Shown piece by piece: positions 23,301-31,483 of a stretch of DNA of 64,000 bases; the stretch's first letter is position 1, and each line of letters begins with the position of its first letter. The position numbers were made by a program, and so were the translations under genes. A model generated the notes under the pieces. That model had not been told where the DNA came from, made no database searches, and was given only the letters and a program-made list of their open reading frames with translations. This DNA comes from Caproicibacter sp046707225 (GTDB lineage: Bacteria; Bacillota; Clostridia; Oscillospirales; Acutalibacteraceae), in contig NZ_JBJKOP010000035.1 of NCBI RefSeq assembly GCF_046707225.1, positions 124,001 to 188,000 on the forward strand. The letters are read 5' to 3'.

Positions 23301-24260
23301 ATGAATGCTTTGAAAAAACTGAGTGACCTTGCCGGAAAGTACATGGCGGTTCTTTCGCTGGCCGTTGCCCTTGTCGCCCTGCTCTCCCCGCATGCCTTTA
23401 CCTGGGCCGCTCCTCACATCACGCTGCTGCTGGGAGTTGTAATGTTCGGAATGGGCTTAACGCTGAAGCTTTCTGATTTCAGAGAAGTTTTCCGCAGACC
23501 GAAGGATGTTTTTGCAGGCTTTCTGTTCCAGTTTACGGTCATGCCGCTTGTCGCGTTCGCGCTGGCAAAGCTTTTTCAGCTGCCCGCCGAACTGGCGGTC
23601 GGCGTGATATTGGTCGGCACCTGCCCGGGCGGTACTTCTTCCAACGTCATGACTTACCTCGCCAAGGGCGACGTGGCCCTTTCCGTCAGCATGACCATGG
23701 TTTCCACCGTCGCCGCGCCGCTGATGACGCCGCTGCTGACCTGGTGGCTGGCCGGAACCTGGGTTTCGGTGTCGTTCTGGTCGATGTTCCTTTCCATCTG
23801 CAAGGTTGTTCTGCTTCCGATTGTCCTCGGTCTGATTGTCCATCAGCTGTTCGGAGACAAAGTCACCGCGTTCAACGATGTTCTGCCGCTGGTTTCCGTG
23901 ACCGCCATCGCGCTGATCATCGGGGCCGTCGTCGGCGGCAACGCCGCGAAGATCATGACAAGCGGCCTTTTGGTCTGCCTGGTCGTGATTCTTCATAATA
24001 TGTGCGGTTACGGCCTTGGCTTTCTCGGGGCGAAGCTGTTTGGGATGGACGCCGCGAAGCGCAACGCTGTGGCGATTGAAGTCGGCATGCAGAACTCCGG
24101 ACTTGCCGTGACCCTTGCCGCCGCGCATTTTTCACCGGCCGCCGCGATTCCGGGCGCGATCTTCAGTGTGTGGCATAATTTTTCCGGTTCGATCGTCGCA
24201 AATCTGATGGCGAATCATATGAGGAAAACCTCCGCTTTGAAAAAATCCCCGGCGGAATAA
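23301..24260 (+). CDS. BASS family (bile acid:sodium symporter-like) transporter
   Basis: A 319-residue, roughly ten-helix membrane transporter. The signature regions are MFGMGLTLKLSDF near residue 46, CPGGTSSNVMTYLAKGDVALS in TM4 and VEIGMQNSGLAVTLA in TM9, the crossed helices that form the sodium and substrate site in this family. Known relatives carry bile acids, ketopantoate (PanS) and other organic acids. ATG at 23301 follows GGAGGGAAGAATT. Control by an apparent Ile T-box suggests a substrate connected to branched-chain amino acids, for example a 2-keto acid, but this is inference. Confidence 0.9.
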   Translation: MNALKKLSDLAGKYMAVLSLAVALVALLSPHAFTWAAPHITLLLGVVMFGMGLTLKLSDFREVFRRPKDVFAGFLFQFTVMPLVAFALAKLFQLPAELAVGVILVGTCPGGTSSNVMTYLAKGDVALSVSMTMVSTVAAPLMTPLLTWWLAGTWVSVSFWSMFLSICKVVLLPIVLGLIVHQLFGDKVTAFNDVLPLVSVTAIALIIGAVVGGNAAKIMTSGLLVCLVVILHNMCGYGLGFLGAKLFGMDAAKRNAVAIEVGMQNSGLAVTLAAAHFSPAAAIPGAIFSVWHNFSGSIVANLMANHMRKTSALKKSPAE

Positions 24261-24287
24261 TACGAACTTTTCAGGAACGGCGCTTCA

Positions 24288-24314
24288 ATCACCCCCTTGC
24301 GGGGTGATTTTTTT
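24288..24314 (+). terminator. Terminator after the BASS gene
   Basis: Arms ATCACCCC and GGGGTGAT around CCTTGC-type loop, followed by six T. Strong rho-independent signal. Confidence 0.88.
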
Positions 24315-24359
24315 AAGCGTTTATGGTATGATAATCGGAAAGAAAGGGTGTGGTCGGCT

Positions 24360-24884
24360 GTGAATCCAACAGAACGGCGGGAACAGATTCTTAAAATTTT
24401 AAAGAGCGGCGATTCGCCCGTCAGCGCGGGGGTACTGGCCGGAGAGCTGAATGTCAGCCGGCAGGTCATCGTGGGGGATATCGCGCTTTTGCGCGCGGCG
24501 AATCAGCCGATCACCGCAACGCCCAGGGGCTATCTTCTGGAAAGCGGAGAGGTTCGGCCGGGCGAGCTGCTGCGGACCGTTGCCTGCAGGCATGACCGGG
24601 AAGGCATCGCCCGCGAGCTGTATGCCGCCGTGGACAACGGCTGCGGGGTGCTCGACGTGATTGTGGAACACGCCGTTTACGGCCAGATTTCAGGACGGCT
24701 TCAGATTTTTTCCAGGTTCGACGCGGACGATTTTGTCCGGAAGCTGGAGAAAAGCCGGTCGCTTCCCTTATGCGATCTGACGGGCGGGGTGCATCTTCAC
24801 ACCATTTCCTGCCCGAACGAAGACGCGTACCGGCGTGTTTTGGAAAAGCTGAAACAGGAAAATATTTTGTTTGAACGGGAATAA
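24360..24884 (+). CDS. niaR: Niacin-responsive repressor NiaR (3H domain)
   Basis: A 174-residue regulator with an HTH_11-type winged helix (about residues 5-60; ILKILKSGDSPVSAGVLA) followed by a 3H domain. The conserved histidines are visible in VEHAVYGQISG and GGVHLHTISCP. NiaR binds nicotinic acid with a metal ion and represses niacin uptake and NAD synthesis genes in Firmicutes. GTG at 24360 gives the usual length; GTG 24348 overlaps the ribosome binding site. It lies directly upstream of niaX, and a NiaR-like operator lies between. Confidence 0.9.
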   Translation: MNPTERREQILKILKSGDSPVSAGVLAGELNVSRQVIVGDIALLRAANQPITATPRGYLLESGEVRPGELLRTVACRHDREGIARELYAAVDNGCGVLDVIVEHAVYGQISGRLQIFSRFDADDFVRKLEKSRSLPLCDLTGGVHLHTISCPNEDAYRRVLEKLKQENILFERE

Positions 24885-24898
24885 TTGAGAGTCAGGGC

Positions 24899-24926
24899 TT
24901 GACTTTTTTCATTCTCCTGCTAGAAT
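24899..24926 (+). promoter_or_regulatory. Predicted niaX promoter
   Basis: TTGACT at 24899-24904 and TAGAAT at 24921-24926, spacer 16, just after niaR and before the operator. Confidence 0.65.
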
Positions 24927-24933
24927 AGTCTTA

Positions 24934-24951
24934 ACATGTGTAAAGACATAT
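24934..24951 (+). promoter_or_regulatory. Predicted NiaR operator
   Basis: ACATGTGTAAAGACATAT overlaps the probable transcription start of niaX. It resembles the published NiaR motif of Firmicutes (a TGTC-TT-ACA-type inverted sequence) as I remember it. The niaR gene next door supports the assignment. Confidence 0.65.
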
Positions 24952-24985
24952 GAAATGACATATCCCGAATGGGAGTCTGAGGAGA

Positions 24986-25570
24986 GTGATCATTATAAAC
25001 CGTAAAAATGCCATGCAGAACATCCAGACCATGACGATCGCGGCTTTGCTGTGCGCCGTGGGAATCGTCATTCCAATGACCTTTCCAAAAATCGTGATTG
25101 GGCCGGCTTCGTTCACTTTGGCCAGCCATGTGCCGATTTTTCTGGCGATGTTTATCTCGCCGGGGGTCGCCGTGGCGGTCACTCTTGGGACAACGCTCGG
25201 ATTCTTCCTGTCGGGGCTTCCGCTGGTCATTACACTGCGCGCACTGAGCCACATCATTTTTGTTGTAATTGGCGCAATTATATTGCAGAAGAGGCCGGCT
25301 GCGATGCTTTTTTCGGCGAAGACTTTCCTGTTTGGCCTTTTTCTGGGCGTGATCCATGCCGCGAGTGAAGTGGTTGTGGTTACGTTTTTCTACTTCGGAG
25401 GCCAGCTTTCCAGCGCGGTTTACTCCAGCGGTTATGTCATGTTTGCACTGCTGCTGATCGGACTCGGCGGCTTGATCCACAGCATGGTCGATTTCGGAAT
25501 TTCCGTCGCCGCGTGGAAGCCGGTTTCCAGAGTGATCCGAATTCCGGTCAGCGCGAGGGCGAAGGGGTAA
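24986..25570 (+). CDS. niaX: Niacin ECF transporter S component NiaX
   Basis: A 194-residue membrane protein of about six helices. The N-terminal part MQNIQTMTIAALLCAVGIVIP and the loop FPKIVIGPASFTLASHVPIF are typical of substrate-specific (S) components of ECF vitamin transporters, here the niacin type. It needs the shared EcfA-EcfA'-EcfT module, which is not in the window. The start is uncertain: GTG 24986 overlaps a GAGGAGA ribosome binding site, an ATT at 24992 is better spaced, and ATG 25013 has no site. Its place after niaR and its operator support niacin. Confidence 0.85.
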   Translation: MIIINRKNAMQNIQTMTIAALLCAVGIVIPMTFPKIVIGPASFTLASHVPIFLAMFISPGVAVAVTLGTTLGFFLSGLPLVITLRALSHIIFVVIGAIILQKRPAAMLFSAKTFLFGLFLGVIHAASEVVVVTFFYFGGQLSSAVYSSGYVMFALLLIGLGGLIHSMVDFGISVAAWKPVSRVIRIPVSARAKG

Positions 25571-25585
25571 AGGTCCGGACAGAAA

Positions 25586-25705
25586 ATGATTCCGCCGGAA
25601 GTCCTGTGCGCTCTTGCCGATCTGTATGAAGTCAGCGTGGATTATCTGCCGGAGCGCACGGAAGAGAAGCTGCCCGATCGGGAAAGGCAAAATATTCATA
25701 GGTAA
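25586..25705 (+). pseudogene. C-terminal remnant of an XRE-type regulator
   Basis: A 39-residue frame reading IPPEVLCALADLYEVSVDYL then PERTEEK matches the last helices of Cro/C1 (XRE) DNA-binding domains (PPxxxLxxLAxxYxVSxDYLLGR). The first helices and the HTH proper are absent, and there is no ribosome binding site. It is probably a relic of a deleted regulator gene between niaX and degV. A truncated family member with a lost 5' end is the most likely reading. Confidence 0.6.
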
Positions 25706-25706
25706 G

Positions 25707-25746
25707 AACGCACCCTGAACGGCTTTAAAAACCGTTGGGGTGCATT
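25707..25746 (-). terminator. Terminator of the second degV gene
   Basis: An imperfect inverted repeat, TGCACCCC-AACGG with CCGTT-CAGGGTGCG, with an A/T-rich loop, right after the degV stop on the minus strand. Confidence 0.65.
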
Positions 25747-25751
25747 TAAAA

Positions 25752-26630
25752 TTATTTTTTTATAAAAATAATTCCCAGTGTTCCGGGGCCGCAGTGGGTG
25801 CAGACCGTGCTGTTGGTTTCGGTTTCAATGACCTCTTCAAACTTTGCCAGCCTGCCGATCTGCTTGAGGATGGATTCCGTCAGGCGGGGAGGCAGTTCTG
25901 AGTGTGTGACGAAAATCCGCCGCAAATCAATGTCCGCGCGGCCCTGCAAACGGTCCGATACATAGGAGGTCAGGCATTTTTCAAGAGTTCCGCGGTATTT
26001 TTTTCCGACTCTCATCGCGCCGTCGCGAACCTCGATACAGGGCTTGAGCGAAAGCAGGTTCGCGCCGAGCGCGGCGACGGCGGAACAGCGGCCGCCTTTA
26101 TGCAGGTAACTCAGCGTATCGATGACAAAGCTGGTTTCAACCTTCGGGATCAGCTCCGTGACGGCCTGCGCGATATGGTCGGCATCGAGGCCCGACGCGG
26201 CCAGCTCCGCGGCGCGCACGGCCAGGTGGCCGATTCCCGTGGAGAGATTGGCGGTGTCGATCACGCGGACGTTTCCAAGCTCTTCGGCGGCAATGACCGC
26301 GTTCTGGTAGCATGCGGACATGGAGCTGCTGATGGTAAAATGGAGAATGCTTCTGCCGGCCAGTTTGTACGGCAGAAAGCGGTCCACATAATCCTTGACC
26401 GTAACGGCCGACGTTTTCGGGAGCTTTCCGGTTTTTCGGACATAGTCGTACAGGTCGTCGGGCGAGATTTCAAATTTATCGCGGTAAGACTTGTTTCCCA
26501 GCGCAACGTACAGGGGAATCAGGTCGATATCATACTTTTCCAAAACTGCGTCCGAAAGGTCGCAGGTACTGTCCGCCGTAATTTTTACCTGACGCGACGG
26601 ATTGATGCTGTTGCCGTTGAGTTCGTTCAT
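25752..26630 (-). CDS. DegV family fatty-acid-binding protein (copy 2)
   Basis: A 292-residue DegV protein with the motifs VKITADSTCDLSDAVLEKYD, LHFTISSSMSACYQNAVIAA and LSYLHKGGRCSAVAALGA. It is a distant paralogue of the 20639 gene and probably binds a different fatty acid chain; two or more DegV/FakB proteins per genome are common in Firmicutes. A Gly-to-Ser change in the canonical LSSGLSGTY region is visible. The ATG follows TTGGAGGAAAAC. Confidence 0.9.
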   Translation of the reverse strand: MNELNGNSINPSRQVKITADSTCDLSDAVLEKYDIDLIPLYVALGNKSYRDKFEISPDDLYDYVRKTGKLPKTSAVTVKDYVDRFLPYKLAGRSILHFTISSSMSACYQNAVIAAEELGNVRVIDTANLSTGIGHLAVRAAELAASGLDADHIAQAVTELIPKVETSFVIDTLSYLHKGGRCSAVAALGANLLSLKPCIEVRDGAMRVGKKYRGTLEKCLTSYVSDRLQGRADIDLRRIFVTHSELPPRLTESILKQIGRLAKFEEVIETETNSTVCTHCGPGTLGIIFIKK

Positions 26631-26666
26631 TGTTTTCCTCCAAGCCTGTCGTAGCAGGACATACTC

Positions 26667-26695
26667 ATTTTATCATGTTGCAGGGCGGTTTTCAA
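26667..26695 (-). promoter_or_regulatory. Predicted promoter of degV copy 2
   Basis: On the minus strand, TTGAAA (26690-26695) and TAAAAT (26667-26672), spacer 17. Confidence 0.55.
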
Positions 26696-26770
26696 TGGGT
26701 GCCGAACCGGAGAGCCGCGGGGGAAAACGGACGGGGCCGTCCTGATTTCGGAAATATTTTGCCGTACCAT

Positions 26771-26799
26771 TTGATTATTTACCCGGAAAGTCTTAAAAT
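26771..26799 (+). promoter_or_regulatory. Predicted prfC promoter
   Basis: TTGATT at 26771-26776 and TAAAAT at 26794-26799, spacer 17, 34 bases before the prfC start. Confidence 0.55.
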
Positions 26800-26832
26800 A
26801 AGAATACTATTGTACAGGCTGGAGGAAATAGA

Positions 26833-28443
26833 TTGTCTGACTTTCAAAGCGAGATCGGCAGAAGAAGGACTTTTGCAATCATCTCACACCCCGACGCGGG
26901 CAAAACCACTCTGACGGAAAAGCTGCTGCTGTACGGCGGGGCGATCGCTCTTGCCGGCTCCGTCAAGGGGAAAAAAGCGCAGCGGCACGCGGTTTCCGAC
27001 TGGATGGAAATTGAAAAGCAAAGGGGAATTTCCGTTACCTCTTCCGTGATGCAGTTTCAGTACGACGGATGCTGCATCAATATTCTGGATACCCCGGGCC
27101 ATGAGGATTTTTCGGAGGACACCTACCGCACGCTGATGGCGGCGGATTCCGCCGTGATGGTGCTGGACGCCTCCAAGGGCGTCGAGCGGCAGACCAGAAA
27201 GCTGTTTAAGGTCTGCACTTTGCGGCATATCCCGATCATCACGTTTATCAACAAAATGGACCGCGCCGCGCGCGACCCGTTTGAGCTGATGGAGGAAATC
27301 GAAAATCTTCTCGGGATCCGCACCTGCCCGGTCAACTGGCCGATCGGCTCCGGAAAGGAATTTCAGGGCGTTTACGACAGGGAATCGAAAAAGATTTTGG
27401 TTTTCCACGCGAACAGCGATGCGGTTTTTGAATCCAAAGAAGTTAAATCAACCGAAGTTTCGCTTGACGACCCGAATCTGGATTCCGCCATCGGAACGGA
27501 TTTTGCCGCGAAGCTGAGGGACGACGTGGAGCTGCTCGACGGAGCGGGCGACGGGTTTGACCTGGAGGCAGTCCGGGAGGGAAAGCTGTCGCCGGTGTTT
27601 TTCGGCTCCGCGCTGACAAATTTCGGCGTGGAACCCTTTTTAAAGGAATTTTTACAGATGACGACGGCGCCGCTGCCGCGCAACTCGGATTCCGGCGTAG
27701 TCAATCCGTTCGACCCGGATTTTTCGGCGTTCGTCTTTAAGATTCAGGCGAACATGAACAAAGCGCACCGCGACCGCATTGCGTTTATCCGCATCTGTTC
27801 CGGCAAGTTCGAAAAGGGAATGGAAGTATTCCACGTGCAGGGCGGGCGCAAGGTCAAGCTCGCGCAGCCGCAGCATTTGATGGCGCAGGACCGCGAGGTG
27901 ATCGAGGAAGCGTATGCCGGCGACATCATCGGCCTGTTCGACCCCGGCATCTTTTCCATCGGGGACACGCTCTGTGCGGCGGACAAACCGTTCCGGTTCG
28001 AGGGAATTCCGACCTTTGCGCCGGAGCATTTCTCCCGCGTGCAGCAGGTGGACACCATGAAGCGCAAGCAGTTTGTCAAGGGAATGACCCAGATTGCCCA
28101 GGAGGGCGCCATTCAGATCTTCCACGAGCCGGATTCCGGTCTGGAGGAAGTCGTGGTCGGCGTGGTGGGAACCCTTCAGTTCGACGTTTTGCAGTACCGG
28201 CTGAAAAACGAATATAATGTGGAAATCCGCATGTCGTCCCTGCCTTATGAGGAAATCCGCTGGGTCGAGAGTACGGAGCTCGATCTGAAAACGCTCGACC
28301 TGACCAGCGACACCAAGCGCGTGCAGGATGTGCGCGGAAACAATCTGCTGCTGTTCTGCAACAGCTGGAGCATCCAATGGGCGCTGGACCACAACAAGGG
28401 ACTCAGGCTTTCCGAGTTCGGCGGCACCGATTTCGAGCGCTAG
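26833..28443 (+). CDS. prfC: Peptide chain release factor 3
   Basis: A 536-residue GTPase that recycles RF1 and RF2 from the ribosome. G1 is SHPDAGKTTLTEKLL near residue 19, G3 is DTPGHEDF, and G4 is INKMDR. Domains II and III follow, with FKIQANMNKAHRDRIAFIRI and MTQIAQEGAIQIF, typical of RF3 rather than EF-G. The start is TTG at 26833 after GGAGG. Length is typical. It is followed by a strong bidirectional terminator. Confidence 0.96.
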   Translation: MSDFQSEIGRRRTFAIISHPDAGKTTLTEKLLLYGGAIALAGSVKGKKAQRHAVSDWMEIEKQRGISVTSSVMQFQYDGCCINILDTPGHEDFSEDTYRTLMAADSAVMVLDASKGVERQTRKLFKVCTLRHIPIITFINKMDRAARDPFELMEEIENLLGIRTCPVNWPIGSGKEFQGVYDRESKKILVFHANSDAVFESKEVKSTEVSLDDPNLDSAIGTDFAAKLRDDVELLDGAGDGFDLEAVREGKLSPVFFGSALTNFGVEPFLKEFLQMTTAPLPRNSDSGVVNPFDPDFSAFVFKIQANMNKAHRDRIAFIRICSGKFEKGMEVFHVQGGRKVKLAQPQHLMAQDREVIEEAYAGDIIGLFDPGIFSIGDTLCAADKPFRFEGIPTFAPEHFSRVQQVDTMKRKQFVKGMTQIAQEGAIQIFHEPDSGLEEVVVGVVGTLQFDVLQYRLKNEYNVEIRMSSLPYEEIRWVESTELDLKTLDLTSDTKRVQDVRGNNLLLFCNSWSIQWALDHNKGLRLSEFGGTDFER

Positions 28444-28540
28444 GCAGGCTGAACCTACGGGCACGGCCCGCCGTTTCGAGTGCGAAGAGAAAAAAAGAAT
28501 TGCTTAGTGGTATGACACGGGGAAACTCCCTGTGAAATAA

Positions 28541-28580
28541 AACATCCGCCTTTCGGTTTTCCGAAAGGCGGATGTTTTCG
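28541..28580. terminator. Bidirectional terminator between convergent genes
   Basis: A perfect 16-bp stem, AACATCCGCCTTTCGG paired with CCGAAAGGCGGATGTT, around TTTT, flanked by A and T residues on both sides. It serves prfC on the plus strand and the 28596 gene on the minus strand. Confidence 0.85.
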
Positions 28581-28595
28581 CAGAAATGCAAATGA

Positions 28596-28820
28596 CTATT
28601 TCAGCTTTTTTAAGTAGGTTTCATATACGCAAATACCAAGGCCGACCAGGGCCATGAGAAAGAATACAAAGAGAAATACCGTGTAATAGGCGGGGGATGG
28701 CTGGTCGTTTAAATTGTCGAATAAAGCAAGATGATTTGCCACCAGCATTATCAGCAGCATAACGCCGCTGATGAAGCCGGAAAGAAACAGGAGAATTCCA
28801 AACTGACTCTTGTTCATCAT
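28596..28820 (-). CDS. Hypothetical two-helix membrane protein
   Basis: A 74-residue protein with two hydrophobic segments, near residues 6-30 and 45-68, joined by a loop LFDNLNDQPSPAYYT and ending KKLK. No family recognised. The ATG at 28820 has AGGTTTT upstream, a weak signal. Its convergent position with prfC and conserved-looking helices support it, but function is unknown. Confidence 0.65.
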   Translation of the reverse strand: MMNKSQFGILLFLSGFISGVMLLIMLVANHLALFDNLNDQPSPAYYTVFLFVFFLMALVGLGICVYETYLKKLK

Positions 28821-28871
28821 AAAACCTCATAATGATTTGAATGAATAGTATGGTGTTGGATAAGAGCGGAC

Positions 28872-29555
28872 TTAAACTAAAATATCTTTACTATAATTAA
28901 CACTACGGGTGGCTTGATGAAAGCTGCCGGTTTTTGTTTCAATTCCTTTATCTTCAACCACGCCTTTTCCCCAGTTTTCATAAACATGAGCCGTTTGTTT
29001 ATATGTGCCTACATTTTCATAAAAGCGTGTTCTAAATTCCCTGCTATTGTAACGGCTGCTTTCACCAGGCCCTTTATAAGAGTGGGATTCGTAATATGTA
29101 CCGGTAACAGTTTTTCCTATTCCCAATTTTGCGGAATCGAAGATGTCACCAGAATAATAGCTGGTGTAACTTTCTGAATAGGTTCTGCTCAGGGTTAGTG
29201 TTTCTCCTTTTGCAACCGTAAATTGACAAATATCTTTTGCGATAACATTACGTTTAGTAACTTGCTTTGTAGTTTTAATATCGAGATATTCGTCCCATCC
29301 GTTCACATTAATTTTTGGGGGCGTCGTGTCTTCTGATTCACTGATACCGTAGATGGTAATACAGTCTGCATCGGGATTTGAATTAATCAGGTCATTAATA
29401 ATATAGTCCGGGACTTGCTCTTTTGTCACCCCGTCAGCGAATTGAATTTTCGTTTGAGTGTTGTTTTTTACTTGCGCGGAAACGCCGGTAGGCAAAACAC
29501 CAGTGAAGAGTGCTGCCGTTAAAAACGCCGCAATCAATTTTCTTTTGAAAGCCAT
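28872..29555 (-). CDS. Secreted protein of unknown function, AT-rich
   Basis: A 227-residue protein with a clear signal peptide: MAFKRKLIAAFLTAALFTGV, with cleavage predicted near VSA at residues 25-27. The mature part contains two stretches rich in Tyr and Ser (SYTSYYSGD and GTYYESHSY), and is otherwise polar with no transmembrane helix. The base composition is plainly more AT-rich than neighbouring genes and the flanks, a sign of recent transfer. The ATG follows AAAGGAGATTGGTAA. Family not recognised. Confidence 0.75.
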   Translation of the reverse strand: MAFKRKLIAAFLTAALFTGVLPTGVSAQVKNNTQTKIQFADGVTKEQVPDYIINDLINSNPDADCITIYGISESEDTTPPKINVNGWDEYLDIKTTKQVTKRNVIAKDICQFTVAKGETLTLSRTYSESYTSYYSGDIFDSAKLGIGKTVTGTYYESHSYKGPGESSRYNSREFRTRFYENVGTYKQTAHVYENWGKGVVEDKGIETKTGSFHQATRSVNYSKDILV

Positions 29556-29842
29556 TTTACCAATCTCCTTTTTTAGAATAATTTCTATTATTCTAAATTA
29601 TAATTTTTTTAGAGTCAATATAATTTGATAATAAAATGAGAAATTGATGAGAAAACATTAAGATGTTTTGAATTGGTGTCCTTTGACGAGTAACAATATA
29701 GAAAATTATTTATTTTTTAAGGGATTTAGAAACCGCTCAAACCAGGGGATGGTTGTTTTTGATACGAAAAAAAGCCTTGCCTATATTAAATAACATTTAT
29801 TGAAGATTAGTGCAAGAAATATAAAAATAATAATAATTACTA
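29556..29842. other. AT-rich intergenic region
   Basis: Strongly AT-rich non-coding DNA upstream of the secreted-protein gene, with runs of A and T and no clear ribosome binding site or RNA gene. A small partial inverted repeat is not convincing. Together with the 28872 gene it forms a low-GC island. Confidence 0.4.
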
Positions 29843-29871
29843 TTTACAAATGTTTCCCTTTGTGCTATAGT
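29843..29871 (+). promoter_or_regulatory. Predicted promoter of the glutathione peroxidase gene
   Basis: TTTACA at 29843-29848 and TATAGT at 29866-29871, spacer 17. No obvious PerR or other operator is seen. Confidence 0.65.
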
Positions 29872-29920
29872 AATACCAGAAACAAAAAAGATTACTATTA
29901 TTAAGAAAGGTTGGAGTAAA

Positions 29921-30466
29921 ATGAGCCTGTACGATTTTAAAATGAAAAATATCAAAGGAGAGGAAGTATCCCTTTCCGATTATAAGGGCAAACTGGTTCT
30001 GGCGGTCAACACCGCGAGCAAATGCGGTTTTACTCCGCAGTACGAAGGGTTGGAAAAACTCTATCAAAAATATAAGGATCAGGGTCTTGTAATTCTCGGC
30101 TTCCCGTGCAACCAGTTTCTGGAACAGGACCCCGGCAGCAACGACGAAATATCCTCGTTCTGCAAAGTGAATTACGGCGTAACGTTTCCGCTTTTTTCAA
30201 AAATCGACGTGAACGGCCCGAAAGCCGATCCGCTTTACACCTGGTTAAAGGGGAAAGCGGCGTTTCAGGGGTTTGAGCTTTCAAAGGAAATGGGAAAGGT
30301 TATCTACGGCGTGATCAAAGAGCATTATCCCGAGAACCTGACCGGCGACGGCATTAAGTGGAACTTTACCAAGTTTCTGATTGGCCGCGACGGAGAGAGC
30401 GTGCGCCGGTTTGAGCCGACCGTGACTCCGGAGGAACTGGAATCCGTTGTAAAAGCCGCTCTGTGA
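29921..30466 (+). CDS. Glutathione/thiol peroxidase, GPx family
   Basis: A 181-residue peroxidase. The catalytic site motif NTASKCGFTPQ places Cys at residue 35; the codon is TGC, so this is a cysteine and not a selenocysteine enzyme. The second motif GFPCNQFLEQDPG contains the conserved Gln and a Cys that may be a resolving thiol, and KWNFTKFLI gives the Trp/Asn pair. In bacteria such GPx proteins usually use thioredoxin. Its close partner downstream, a thioredoxin reductase homologue, supports this. ATG follows AAAGGTTGGAG. Confidence 0.92.
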   Translation: MSLYDFKMKNIKGEEVSLSDYKGKLVLAVNTASKCGFTPQYEGLEKLYQKYKDQGLVILGFPCNQFLEQDPGSNDEISSFCKVNYGVTFPLFSKIDVNGPKADPLYTWLKGKAAFQGFELSKEMGKVIYGVIKEHYPENLTGDGIKWNFTKFLIGRDGESVRRFEPTVTPEELESVVKAAL

Positions 30467-30508
30467 CGGGAGCGGAAAGCAGAATAAATTGAAAGCGGGG
30501 ATACGGAT

Positions 30509-31429
30509 TTGTTGTATGATGTGTTGATTTCGGGCGGCGGACCGGCGGGGATGACCGCCGCCATCTATGCGGCGCGTTCGGGGCTTTCCACGCTCCTGCT
30601 GACGGGACCGGCACAGGGCGGGCAGGTCGCATACACCAACGTTGTGGAAAATTATCCGGGCTTTCCGGTGATTTACGGAACCGACCTGGCGCAGAAGCTT
30701 TCGGAGCATGTCCAGTCCGCCGGCGTGCAAACGGCGGCGGAAAGCGCTGAGAAACTGGAACTTTCGGGCGCGGTGAAGACGATTCGTACGGCGGAACAAA
30801 CTTATTCGGCGAATACCGTGATTCTGGCACAGGGGTCGGAACGCCGGAAACTGAATATTCCGGGTGAACAGGAGTTTGCCGGACGGGGCGTTTCCTACTG
30901 CGCGACCTGTGACGGGAATTTTTTCCGGAACCGCACGGTGGCGGTGATCGGCGGCGGCAACACGGCGGTCGGCGACGCCATCGAGCTTTCAGGATTATGT
31001 AAACGTGTGATTCTGGTGAACCGAAGCGATCAGCTCCGCGCAATGGAGTATCTGGTCGAACGCGCGAAGGAACACGAAAACGTCGAGTTTTTGTATGGTT
31101 ACGAATCCGTCGAAATTCAGGGGTCGCAAAAGGTGGAACATCTGGTTTTGAAGGAACGGAGCAGCGGGAAACAGAAAATTCTGGATTTGGACGGCGTGTT
31201 TGTGGCAATCGGGGTTCTGCCGAATTCACAGCTGCTCGAAGGAATTCTGCCGCTAAAGGACGGTTTCGTTGAGGCTCCGGAATCCTGCGAAACACCTCTC
31301 CCCGGAGTGTTCGCGGCCGGCGACCTGAGAAAAAAGGAGCTGTACCAAATTGTCACGGCGATCTCCGACGGCGCCAACGCCGCGCATTCCGCGCTTTTGT
31401 ATCTGCAGAATCATCCGGTTCACGAATAA
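30509..31429 (+). CDS. trxB: Thioredoxin reductase-like flavoprotein
   Basis: A 306-residue FAD/NADPH disulfide reductase. FAD-binding GGGPAGMTAAIYAARSG is near residue 9, the redox pair CATC is at residues 131-134, the NADPH site is VIGGGNTAVGDA, and the second FAD region is GVFAAGDLRKK. The usual thioredoxin reductase length is met. The start TTG at 30509 has GCGGGG eight bases upstream. Adjacent to the GPx gene, it may reduce the thioredoxin used by that peroxidase. A role with another small redox protein remains possible. Confidence 0.9.
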   Translation: MLYDVLISGGGPAGMTAAIYAARSGLSTLLLTGPAQGGQVAYTNVVENYPGFPVIYGTDLAQKLSEHVQSAGVQTAAESAEKLELSGAVKTIRTAEQTYSANTVILAQGSERRKLNIPGEQEFAGRGVSYCATCDGNFFRNRTVAVIGGGNTAVGDAIELSGLCKRVILVNRSDQLRAMEYLVERAKEHENVEFLYGYESVEIQGSQKVEHLVLKERSSGKQKILDLDGVFVAIGVLPNSQLLEGILPLKDGFVEAPESCETPLPGVFAAGDLRKKELYQIVTAISDGANAAHSALLYLQNHPVHE

Positions 31430-31442
31430 AGGTTATGAATAT

Positions 31443-31479
31443 AAAAAAGGGAGCTGCAAAGAGCAGTTCCCTTTTTTAT
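31443..31479. terminator. Bidirectional terminator
   Basis: AAAAAAGGGAGCTGC and GCAGTTCCCTTTTTT form a stem (one G-T pair) around AAAGA. It separates the converging trxB and patatin genes. Confidence 0.85.
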
Positions 31480-31483
31480 ACGC

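Noticed and set aside
29921..30466. Selenocysteine in the glutathione peroxidase
   Set aside because: The catalytic codon is TGC (Cys) and there is no in-frame TGA.
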